NCBI GenBank assembly: GCA_025667525.1
Contig: CM046876.1
Span: 80,137,235 to 80,201,234, forward strand
Reading direction: 5' to 3'
Source of the DNA: Glebionis coronaria
Lineage: Eukaryota > Streptophyta > Magnoliopsida > Asterales > Asteraceae
Length of the DNA stretch: 64,000 nucleotides
Position 1 is the first letter of the stretch. The number at the start of each line of letters is the position of its first letter. Position numbers and translations under genes: made by a program. Positions 25,992 through 39,682 of the stretch are shown piece by piece. The notes beneath the pieces are model-generated. The model ran no database searches. It was not told the DNA's origin and worked only from the letters and a program-made list of their open reading frames with translations.

Positions 25992-28900
25992 GACTCCGGA
26001 TGCACGAAGCACATGACGGGGAATCTCAAGCTTCTAATTAACTTCGTGGAGAAGTTCCTGGGTACGGTCCGATTCGGAAATGATCAATTTGCACCGATCC
26101 TAGGATATGGAGATTTGGTTTAGGGTAATATCACGATAAAAAGGGTATACTACGTCGAAGGGCTCAATCACAATCTTTTCTCGGTTGGTCAATTCTGTGA
26201 TGCGGATTTGGAGGTTGCTTTTAGAAAGAAGACATGTTTTGTTCGTGATTATGATGGGAATGACTTACTTACCGGTTCACGGGGTACTGATCTCTACACT
26301 ATTTCACTTCAAGATACAACTTCATCAACTCCAATTTGCTTCATGGCTAAAGCTTCAACGACTCAGGCATGGTTATGGCATCAACGTTTATCTCATCTTA
26401 ATTTTGATGCCATCAACTTGCTTTCTAAGAAAGATACTGTGAGAGGCGTTCCAAGTTTGAAATTCATCAAAGATCATCTTTGTTCTTCGTGTGAGCTTTG
26501 TAAAGCTAAACGAAGTAGCTTCAAAACAAAGATCACACCAAGCTCTAAAGGACGGTTAGATCTTCTCCATATGGATCTATGTGGTCCCATGCATGTTCAA
26601 AGTATCAATGGGAAGAAATATATTCTGGTAATTGTCGATGATTACTCAAGGTACACATGGACTCACTTCTTGAGGTCCAAGGATGAGACACCCGAAGTTC
26701 TCATCAGCTTCCTTAAACTGATACAACTTAGTCTTCAAGCTCAAGTCAAAGTGGTTCGTACTGACAGAGGTACATAATTTTTGAATTCAAAATTGAGAAA
26801 CTATTTTGAAGCCGAAGGAATTGAACATGAAACATCTATTGCTCGAACACCCGAACAAAACGGCGTTGTTGTAAGACACTAACCGTACTTTAGTTGAGGC
26901 TGCTCGAACATTATTATCTGCTTCAAAACTTCCACTATACTTTTGGGCTGAAGCCGTGTCAACCGCATGCTACACACAAAACCGCTCCTTAATTATCCCA
27001 AGACACGAAAAGACACCATATTACATAATTCATGATCGAAAACCTTCACTCAAACACCTTCACGTTTTTAGATGTACGTGCTACATTATTCGAGATGGTG
27101 AAAATCTGGACAAGATGAAAGAGAAAGGTGATGCATGCATTCTAGTGGGATATGCAACTCAGTCTAAGGGGTATAGAGTGTACAACAAGATAAAAAATTG
27201 ATAGTCGAGACTATTCATGTCAGATTTGATGAATTACAAGAAATGGCACTTGAACAAAACAGTTTAAGTCCCGTTCCACAACGACAAATGACTTTCATTC
27301 ACAACCGCACAGAACTCGGAACTCAAGACCACAGCAATGAACCGTCAAGTTCAAAGCTGGTACCTGAACATGTTCCTAGAGCAGATATGACAGTGGACAC
27401 GACACTTGAAGAGTTGGAAATGTTATATGGACCAATGTATGATGAATATTTCACGGGAGAGAAACAAGTTGTATCAAAGTCTTCCGCTTTCACTCATGAT
27501 AAGAATAATGATACCGATCATCGTCAACAAAAGGATACAACTTCATCTACTTCAACACGGGTTGCTGCAGATTTACCTCCTCAGAATATCACATCAACAA
27601 CCGCTCCTACAACATAAAAAACTACTGTCATTGCTCCAGAGAACACAAATCAAGCAGACAATGCATTATCTGACGAAGAAGAATTTATCAACCCATTCGG
27701 TACACGAAACTGGAGAGTCTTCTACTCGCCATGTTGATCCGTCAAATATGCATACATTCTACCAACGACATCCTTCAACACATCATTGGACCCAAGATCA
27801 TCCTTTGGTTCATGTCATTGGAAACCCTTCACAGCACGTTCGTACAAGACGACAGCTTCACACCGATGGCGATGTTTGTATGTTCGCACTCGCCGTGAGT
27901 TCAGCTGAACCGAAAAACATCAAAGAAGCCTTAGCTAATCACGCTTGGATTGAATCGATGACGGATGAACTTCAACAATTTGAAAGACTTAAAGTCTGGG
28001 AACTTGTTGACAGACCATACGATGTAATATCATTAAATCTTCGATGGATCTGGAGAAACAAGATAGATGAAGAGAACACGATCATCAAGAATAAATCTAG
28101 GATTGTGGCTAAAGGGTATGGACAGAAAGAGGGTATTGATTTTGAAGAATCATTTTCACCAGTAGCTCGAATGGAAGCGGTCAGGATTTTTCTTGCTTAT
28201 GCTGCACATAAGGGATTCATTGTCTATCAAATGGACGTAAAGACGGCGTTTCTTAACTGTCCTTTGAAGAAAGAAGTCTATGTCACGCATCCGGAAGGAT
28301 TCGTCAATCCTCATTATCCTGACAATGTGTATCGTCTCCACAAAGCACTTTATGGACTCAAGCAAGCTCCAAGGGCGTGGTACGACGAGCTCTCGAAATT
28401 TCTAGTCTCCAAAGGTTTCTCAAAAGGTTCCATTGATCTAACTTTGTTCACTTATAAATATGGGGATGACATTTTGCTTGTGAAAATTTATGTTGATGAC
28501 ATTATTTTCGGGTCAATAAACCCAAAACTTTCAAAATGGTTTGAAAAAGTAATGCATAGCAGATTTGAAATGTCTATGATGGGTGAACTAAAATTCTTTC
28601 TAGGAATTCAAGTTCACCAATCCCCAAGTGGTATCTTCATTAACCAAGCTAAGTATTGTCAAGAGATAATCACAAAGCATGGTATGACATCATGTGACCC
28701 CGTTGGGACACCATTATCAACCATATCCCTAGATGCTGACTTGGAGGGTTTACCCATAGATCAAACGAGATATCGTTCCATGATCGGGCCCCTCATGTAC
28801 TTGACAACAAGCAGACCTGATATTCATCATGCTACATGTTATTATGCATGATATCAAGCACGACCCACTAAAAATCACCTCAAGGAGGTTAAACGGATCT

Positions 28901-29469
28901 TTCGGTACCTTAAGAATACCATTCACATGGGACTCTGGTATCCGAGGGAAACCGGTTTCTTTCTAACGGCCTATTCAGATTCTGATCATGTAGGGTGTCT
29001 TGATACACGTAAAAGTACTTATGGTGATGCACAATTTCTAGGACAAGATAAGCTTGTGGGATGGTCTTCCAAGAAGCAGGATTGCACGTCACTTTCATCA
29101 GCCGAAGCAGAGTATGTGTCTCTATCTGCGTGTTGTGCTCAAGTTCTTTGGATGAGAACACAACTCATGGATTATGGCTTCCACTTTGATAAACTACCTA
29201 TGTACTGTGACTCAATGTCTGCCATAGCCATCTCCTGCAATCCGGTCCAACATTCACGTACGAAGCACATTTATGTCAGATATCACTTCATTAAGGAACA
29301 AGTTGAAAAGGGTATTGTTGAATTATACTTTGGTGGAACTGATTACCAATTAGCTGACTTGTTTACAAAAGCTCTTTCGAAAGAGAGGTTTGCGTATCTT
29401 GTTAGGCAAATTGGTATGAGATGTTTGACTCCAGCAGAACTGGGGTCTCTGGCAAAGAAGCCTGCTTGA
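25992..29469 (+). pseudogene. pol: Copia pol: protease, integrase, reverse transcriptase, RNase H (broken)
   Basis: The protease motif DSGCTKHMTG starts at 25992. The GAG-pre-integrase zinc region (HQRLSHLN ... CSSCELC) is near 26380-26510. Integrase has Asp in LHMDLCGP, Asp in VVRTDRGT, and Glu in TPEQNGVV. Reverse transcriptase spans about 27950-28560 with the catalytic YVDDIIFG. RNase H reads YSDSDHVG and SSAEAEYV and ends ADLFTKAL. Stops at 26121 TAG, 26775 TAA and 28849 TGA, plus frameshifts near 26870-26960 and 27195-27400, break it. From 27406 to 29469 the frame is open except for the TGA at 28849. These enzymes would copy the element RNA and insert the DNA. Confidence 0.95.
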
Positions 29470-32060
29470 TTCATCTATCAAACATCTACTTGTAAATACC
29501 TTTGAAAAAGCAAAATATAAAAATATAAAACATATAAAAACAAAACACAAATAAAAAATCTTTCAGAATCCAAAAATATTCTTCTCGACATGTCTTTCAG
29601 TATCGATAATATGGACGTGCCTAGAAATGCCACTCAATAACGACACGGGTGTGTACATAAAGCTCGAATGAAAGTTGTAAATATTTTTCAAAACATGTCA
29701 TTTCTTCTTTTAATAAAGGAAAATGTCTATTTTGGACAATATTTCCAAACAACGGGTAGAGCAATCTATCATGGGTTGAGCTAGTCACAAAACATTCAAC
29801 GTTTTGAGCTCAACACAATGGCTTGTAATCACTTTCAGATTGCAACCCGGATTCATATTCACGAGGGAGTGTACGATTTAGTGCCCTTACCCTCAACAAA
29901 AGAAGAGAAATCTTCTTACACTTGAGTGGATTCGTCAAGACATTCAAAGTCTATGAACTCAAGTTTATGCTTTGGAAAAACCTCTTCGCCAAAATGAAAT
30001 AGGATTTTTCAAAAAGCGTTGAACACAATTTTTTCAAGAATTTCTCAATGATTATTCAAAATCTTTCAAAAATTGTGTGTTCAACAAACTCCCATCCTCA
30101 AAAAGCGAAATGTGGATCATATCCTCACAATGACAATTCAATTGGATCAATATTTGAGGGGGAGCATTTTAACTTCATGCAAAGATTAACACATCTTTCT
30201 CCTAGAGATTTTCAAGACTATTTTTCAAAATATATTTTAATCAAATTTGGTATCTCTAATATCAAAAGATTTTATATATTAGAGATAGGAGAGAAAATAT
30301 GATTAAAATGTTATCTTATATAAGACTCAAAGCACTTTAACTCTTACCTACATGTGCGAAACACTTTCGATTATCGATGCACATGTGAAGGGGGAGCATT
30401 TCTGAAACGACAAAACTATCAAGGTGTTAAATGTTTTTCAAACACCTTGTTAGACATTTGAAGTGGTTTTCATGGTTACGATCAAATACCCACAACATCT
30501 TTAATTCACGACGTTATTGGTGTCAAAAGGGTGGTTAGGTTTAAGTCCTATGATCCAACCAGAACTGGATGGATCTTCCCAGGGACAATCCAATAGATTA
30601 TTAGAAGTCCTAAGGAAAGATGAAGTAGAATGTGAACGTAGCTGAATGCCGACTAAGTACTGATGCTAGCACTGGAACAATCACAACAAGGTGCTAGTAA
30701 TGATGTCTTGGTAAGCATTGAAGGGGTTGAAGAATGAAAAAGAAATTTAAGGATAAATGGTGTAAATAAAAAAACCCTCCATACAACTTAGGCAGAAACT
30801 GGGTTAACACATCATGAAGACAAACTCATCATGGACCCAGTGATGTATGCACAACCCTTTCCTAGCTACTCAGGCTTCTCTCAAAAGAAGTTTGTTTTAT
30901 TGTCACGGAGAACAACATGACTTCTATTGACTTTCTCACTTCGAGATAGTTGATATTGAATAGGTGGCATCTGCTCCAGCCTCCGACCACTAAAAGTGCA
31001 CAAATCGAGTCTAGAGCTTAGAGATCAATCAAATCTCGTTAGGACACACGAATGAAGATCAAGAGAGTCCTACGCTATATCCTTGTGATATTGCTAGAAA
31101 ACTCAGAGTGTAACTACTTAGTATTCACAATGATGAGTGGAAATCATTCCAGTGTTAACATCAAACAACACTGCGTTAGGTCATATGTAAGATTCTTTAT
31201 GAATTGAACATGTGTAAAACTGAAAAGCAACAGTGGTTTGATTCTGAATTGATTCAAACTCGTTTCAGGTTTCTACGCAATATCTTTATGGTCTTGCCAG
31301 AACATTCAGAGTGATATTCATTAATATTCACAGTGACGAATGGAAATCCTTCTAGCGTCAACATCAAACAGCGCTACGGTAGGTAACTTGCGAGATTCTT
31401 ATGAATCAAGCTTGTGTAAACTGGAAAGCAACAATGGTAAGATTCTTAATGAATCAAACTTGTTCCAGTAATTTGAATTGACGACTTTAATCAAGCGGAT
31501 ATTTATCCAACTGATTCACTCTTTATGTTCGCAGTCTTGCTTTGAGACGGTCGAGTAAAGAGAACGGCTAGTACAGCCGCGAAACCCTGTCAAGGAGATT
31601 CTTAACTGAATCTACCTATCACATGTATGGTATTTAATATCATATAACGGTCTTCACCGACCGGAGGTAAAACGCTACCGATTTAAGACGAATGTCAAAG
31701 CCATTCAGCCCGTGTCTATGTTTTGTCTCGAGAAGGTGGCGTCACGGTGTACTCAACAAAGTCAAAGATTCAAAAAAACCACATACTCATGCCTAAAGAC
31801 ATATTCGACAATTAATAGTGTGAGCATGTGGATGAAGACACAAGATCGCAAGATGGCAAAGACAAGTCAAGGATGATTTGAAGATCTCAAGATCAAAAGA
31901 CAAAGTCGAAAGACAACGACAAAGGCTCAAAGATCACAACATGAAGGAAAAAAGACTACTATTACACGTTCAAGACTCATTTATAGCGAGATTAGTAATC
32001 TCTACAAATTTCCAAATGACAAAGGGTAATGACCTCTCGCAAAGGGTACTGACCTCACAT
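29470..32060 (+). other. Copia 3' non-coding region
   Basis: 2.6 kb between RNase H and the polypurine tract without coding signal. It holds an imperfect direct repeat of about 200 bases (roughly 31065-31260 and 31270-31450, with shared text GTGGAAATC.TTC and ACATCAAACA.C.CT). It also has polypurine motifs GAGGGGGAGCATTT (30151) and GAAGGGGGAGCATTT (30387) resembling the terminal tract. Confidence 0.8.
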
Positions 32061-32070
32061 TGGGGGAGAT
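32061..32070 (+). promoter_or_regulatory. Copia polypurine tract
   Basis: TGGGGGAGAT ends directly at the 3' LTR start TGTTAG. It is the expected primer site for plus-strand DNA synthesis. Confidence 0.9.
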
Positions 32071-32463
32071 TGTTAGCCTCAAAATATTGAGTCAAACAAG
32101 AATTCTCGGTCATATGTTCATTATGTATCGTATATTAGAAAGTTGTAATAGGTAGTATGTTAGTCGTGTATTACGGGCTTAACTTTAAGCTAAGGTTCAT
32201 TCATAAGTAACCTAAGCCCAAAATGAAAGCCCGGCCCGTTATCATATAGCCCATTATGCCACATGTAGGCAAGGCTATATAAACATCTCCTTGCATGTAA
32301 GGAGAGGTTGGTTGGTCGTTCATTTTTTCTCTTAATCTAATATTTCACAAGTTCACACACTTCTCTCTCTTTTCTCTCTCTAGTTTCTCTCTCTAAAATT
32401 CATCTCATATCTACCTTTCTTTCTTCATTAATCGTATAGAATCATCATATATTAGGGACAAAA
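32071..32463 (+). repeat. Copia 3' LTR
   Basis: 393 bp, homologous to 20263-20708, with TATATAAA near 32276. Its last bases are AAAA where the 5' LTR has AACA. The CTTTA duplication just outside fixes the boundary. Confidence 0.95.
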
Positions 32464-32531
32464 CTTTATCAGTCAAAAGAACGTATATCTCTGATTGGAA
32501 TAGGTTAGATATCTAAAGTGAGCTTACTACT

Positions 32532-32747
32532 CTAGACATTAGATGGAACTTGTTCTAAAAAATCTGGCGGTGTTACAGATGCTGCAGGTTTACGATTTGG
32601 CTCAGTAATACTGGCAATATGCACTTTGGTGGTCCGATCCAGCGCTGGAGCCTTCGTATTGCCTTTGCTTGGTTTTTGTTCATCTCCGCTACCAAAAAGG
32701 TAGGCGAGTGAACTATGTCCCCCACCACTGCTGACACTACGAACCAT
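32532..32747 (-). pseudogene. SPIRAL1-like (microtubule-associated) N-terminal fragment
   Basis: Reads MVRSVSSGGGHSSLAYLFGS in a 71-codon open frame. Plant SPIRAL1-like proteins begin with a nearly identical SSGGGQSSLGYLFG block and carry a second such block at the C-terminus, which is missing here. The rest (Lys/Pro/Ala-rich, ending FLEQVPSNV) resembles the linker of the family only loosely. The family binds cortical microtubules and steers cell expansion. The conserved Gly of SLGYLFG is Ala here. It is Helitron cargo on the element strand, bounded by the copia insertion. The frame is open, so expression of a short peptide cannot be excluded. Confidence 0.75.
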
Positions 32748-32931
32748 GATTTATGCTTTTGACTTTTTTAACCTTAACCTTCTTGACAAAAATGAATGCA
32801 GTTCCATCACTCGGAGATAAATTTACAAATTATTTTACAATAGCATTGATAAGGTTAACTATCGCTTAACCATACATAAATTTCACAATTGGATGTTAAC
32901 TATTAGCCAAATAGTATAAAATACAGGAAAC

Positions 32932-33060
32932 CTGCAGCATAGATAGAGTAGTGGTCTTCCCAGCTCCATTTGTTTCAAGAAAACCAAAACATTCACCTTT
33001 TGAGAAAGTCAACAAATGCACTGCAACTTTGTTATTGTAGTTCCTTCGTCCAGGGAATAT
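32932..33060 (-). pseudogene. ABCA1-type ABC transporter exon with Walker A, captured
   Basis: A 129-base exon with clean borders (ACCAG| before, CTGCAG|GTTTCC after) gives 43 codons: [20 protein letters not shown], then [22 protein letters not shown]. This is the Walker A exon of plant ABCA1-like full-size transporters, normally [16 protein letters not shown]. The first Gly of the P-loop is Glu here, which should abolish ATP binding, and two residues are missing before KGECFG. No membrane domain or Walker B is nearby. Introns are retained and the orientation is that of the Helitron. Confidence 0.87.
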
Positions 33061-34915
33061 CTGGTATACAATGCACATTAAAAATATGAAATTTTATGGT
33101 TTTGATAATTTACAGGGTCGGAAATGATAATGTCGAAGTAAAAGTACCTTTCGGAGATTACACAGGTAGATAATGGCTTTATCTATGTAACCAGAAAGAG
33201 TCCCATTTCTTTTGGTTTAGACATCTATATTGTCTTCAAGACTAATGGTAGCAATTTTTTGGGAGAACTCATAAGAGGCTCAGCATATACATCAGAAGCA
33301 CGTGGATTGCTTCTTCTTAAACTACTAAGAAATTATTAGGTAATGCCAAACGAACTAAATTTATGAGGAAGGAAAACCTTAAGCCAAAGTGTTAGAAGGA
33401 AATAAATGATGCCCTGCCACACCAAACACTTAATAATATTCCGATCTGTGAGAAATGGGTAATCTAGTTTTACTGATCATGACCTTTATATTCAAAAGGT
33501 GGCCAGAAAGAGGCAGTTCATAAGGGAAGAAATATTAGTGTATGCATCACCATAAAAATTTAGTGAGTGTTAGCTCTTTACGAGCACACTGCAAGCTGCC
33601 ATCCACAAAAATTCCTAACCGGTCATATACATGCTCTGCTTCCTCCATAGACTGTGCTGAAATTTTCGGATATGCAACGTGAGTTATATTCACTAAAGAG
33701 ATAAACTATCAGCTACTATTTCAATTTAAAGAACACAAATTTAGTTATATTCCCCTTTGTTTTAACAAAAGGGATGAATGTACTATGCAAGTGTTGAGTA
33801 AAAAGACTCCTCTAATAAGGGTTTTTGTGCTCCTTTTTCTGAACCCAGAAAGAAAACCGTGCTTGCTATGCAATTAGCAAGTAAAGAAACGCAAACCAAA
33901 TTTTTTTGTAAACATTAATGGGGAATTATTGTATCTCAACGATGAACTAAACTTATTTAATCAGATGATTTATGATATTTTCAAATCTTTAATGTATAAC
34001 TAAAATTTATATTCAAATTTTTTAATTTTTTCACTTTACTAAGACTCTTGAATCGAAAACATATGCAGCTAAATATGTATACATAAATGCAAATAAATAC
34101 ATTAAACAGTAAATTAAAATATAAAATGACCCGAATTATGATTTGAAATGTTCTCAGACCAATATATGAGAAATCAGAATTTGAGTGGAAGCAATTTGTT
34201 ATCTAATTGTTATTATTTCATATCACGAAATAAATTTCAAATAAAATCGTACTATTACCTTTACTAAAACAGTTATCAGTTACAAAACACATCCAAAACA
34301 CCCCCAACTTATAAAACAAAAAAATTAATCGGGCAATCAAAAAACATGTTTAGAAGTGCACACGTACACAATACCATTCTCATGACTGCCACCACCTGGA
34401 CTCGTCGACCCTCTGCCGTTCAAAAATCATAATCTTTGAATTCAAAACAAACGCATAGGGTTTCCTTATTCACCATCAAATTCACATTAGCTAAAGTAGT
34501 ACACCAGGAGTCATAAGCCATGATAACATAATTTGCGTATAATAACTTTGAAGGGCACATCCTATCTGTAAAAATAAATAAACTTAATTAGGGTTTCAGC
34601 TGAATATGTTTCTGGATACTAATGATTCATATGAATGAATGATTTTATAAAATCAGGCTTACGTGATGATGGCGTGGCTCATGGTTGAATGAATGATTTT
34701 ATAACCGACTGTGGATTGAAAGAAAAACGGGTTTTGATAATACTATTGTTTAGTTTATGATTTGGGATGGATCTTAAGGATAGGGCATCAGTTTTGAATG
34801 TGAATTAGGAAACAAATACAGTAATGCATTTGATATAAGTCGGGTAAACGGACACAACCCGGTTCATGATTACGGCCCAATGATGCTGACGTGGATTAAA
34901 AACTGCTTATGTGGC
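33061..34915. other. Helitron 5' part, otherwise non-coding
   Basis: Apart from the ABCA fragment at 33575-33656, I see no gene. The last 0.5 kb before the 5' end is AT-rich and includes a repeated ATGAATGATTTTATAA (near 34633 and 34687). Confidence 0.5.
33575..33656 (-). pseudogene. Second ABCA transporter fragment (D-/H-loop region)
   Basis: After a TTTCAG acceptor it reads HSMEEAEHVYDRLGIFVDGS, then LQCARKEL. Plant ABCA (ATH type) proteins have HSMEEAE.LCDRLGIFVDGSLQC at the H-loop, so family and position are clear. The text fits the half-size ATH group better than ABCA1, so it probably came from a different gene than the Walker A exon 0.5 kb away. The His of the H-loop is kept, but the fragment is far too short to work. 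Confidence 0.75.
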
Positions 34916-35528
<613 letters not shown>

Positions 35529-36989
35529 TTTGTCATTTGACGATTTACGGTTTGTTAGTATTGCGCAATGATCACTAGAATCCCATCTACTACACAACAA
35601 AGATAATTATATGATCTATTTCAGTAATTAGTATTGCACAAAGATAATGAAATTTTTGGAATTTAGGTGTTTACATGTTTGTAGTAGGGAACTGTATCAA
35701 TGGCACAAACACTCTCGCAAACATTAAACTTTTGTATAATACACAACTTTTTAACATCAATAATAATTAGCTAGACAAAAAAAACTGAAAACAATAATTA
35801 CAAATCTTGCCCGCTCATCGAGCTAATTCATAAATTCATTAATTTTTTAACACTGATATATAAAATACAACGAATAACTCATATTATGCTTGAAAAAATA
35901 CAGACAAATATTTACCTAAATAAAAAGGGTATTAACAATCATAAACCTACTTGTCACCTCTTTTCTAAAAATTAAATACGTAGTATCTCACAAACGTTAA
36001 ACCGTCAAGCGACAATAAAATACATATTGCAACAAAAATTAAATCATCTTTCTATCGAGGGGCACACGTATATACTTTCGAAAAACTTTTTTTCAATTTT
36101 TTTCTTAAGTTACGTCTGAGAAAATTATATATGATTTATATCACAAATCATTTATAATTTTCTGAATTTTGATTCGTATCACGAATCATATATTATTTTC
36201 TAAAATCATATACGTCATAAAAAAAAAGTTTGGCGAAAGTATATACATGTGTCCCTCAATAGAAAGCTGATTTAATTCTCGTCTCGATGGTATGTTTCGT
36301 TTTACGTAACGATTAACGGTTTGTGAGATATTTGATTTTTAATTAAACGAGTTTTTTGTTAGATGAATAAAATAGGTGGTTATGAGTTTATGCTAAAAGA
36401 AGAGTTTATATTAAAATTTTGCTTATAAGTTCATATTTAATTAATCAGTTATAAAGATAAGTTAGACATGGCTTACCCTTCGTAAGTCAACTTTGTTATT
36501 TGCTTAAGACGAGTCATCCCACTGTATCGACTATCTATTAGGATGAGAGATTAGGCCCAGACAAATCAACATATAAAACTATAATAAACTACATGTAAAT
36601 TACCCAACATAAATATAAAATGTTGGTTATAATTGCTTTCGTATTATATTTCTATGAAAACTTTCTACAAAAACAACGGCAAAAAAATAATACTATTTAT
36701 ATTATCACATTATATATTTTTATAATTGCTTCTCTTTACAAACACATTTTTATACATACGAAAACAAATATTATAAACCCACAAACAAACACAACATTCG
36801 TTTTAAATAAGCTATATATTAAAATAAATAAAGTCTCATTTATAGAAAAACACAACTTTAGTACCTAGGGTAGTATCACGTAACGCAACAAAAAGTCATA
36901 CTATGCTTAACAAAATCACTTAGAGACAAATATTTTCGAAAAAAAACAACAAATATTGCATCATCATGCATTAAAATGATAATAATAGG

Positions 36990-37019
<30 letters not shown>
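35529..37019. other. Body of a probable small Helitron between two TA arrays
   Basis: About 1.5 kb of AT-rich DNA ending at the Helitron 3' end at 37023, with no coding signal. A clear TC 5' start was not found, so the left limit is open. ATT/ACT-ATGCTT...GACAAATATTT occurs near 35883 and 36899 as a weak direct repeat. Confidence 0.45.
35984..36333. repeat. Foldback (MITE-like) inverted repeat, about 350 bp
   Basis: The left arm (ATCTCACAAACG ... TTAAATCATCTTTCTATCGA ... GTATATACTTTCG) and right arm (CGAAAGTATATACATGTG ... TCAATAGAAAGCTGATTTAA ... CGGTTTGTGAGAT) are imperfect reverse complements over 100 bases each. A smaller palindrome lies in the centre. No clear target duplication. Confidence 0.8.
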
Positions 37020-39677
<2,658 letters not shown>

Positions 39678-39682
39678 CTAGA

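Larger units (their letters stand above)
20258..32468 (+). mobile_element. Ty1/copia retrotransposon, full length, inactive
   Basis: The element is 20263-32463. LTRs are 20263-20708 and 32071-32463, both TGTTAG at the start; the left ends AACA and the right AAAA. The target duplication is CTTTA (20258-20262 and 32464-32468). The order is LTR, primer-binding site, long leader with a minisatellite, gag, protease, integrase, reverse transcriptase, RNase H, 2.6 kb non-coding, polypurine tract, LTR. Integrase before reverse transcriptase defines copia. Many stops and frameshifts make it non-autonomous. It interrupts the gene-carrying Helitron between the mutase and SPIRAL1-like pieces, so it arrived later. 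Confidence 0.97.
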
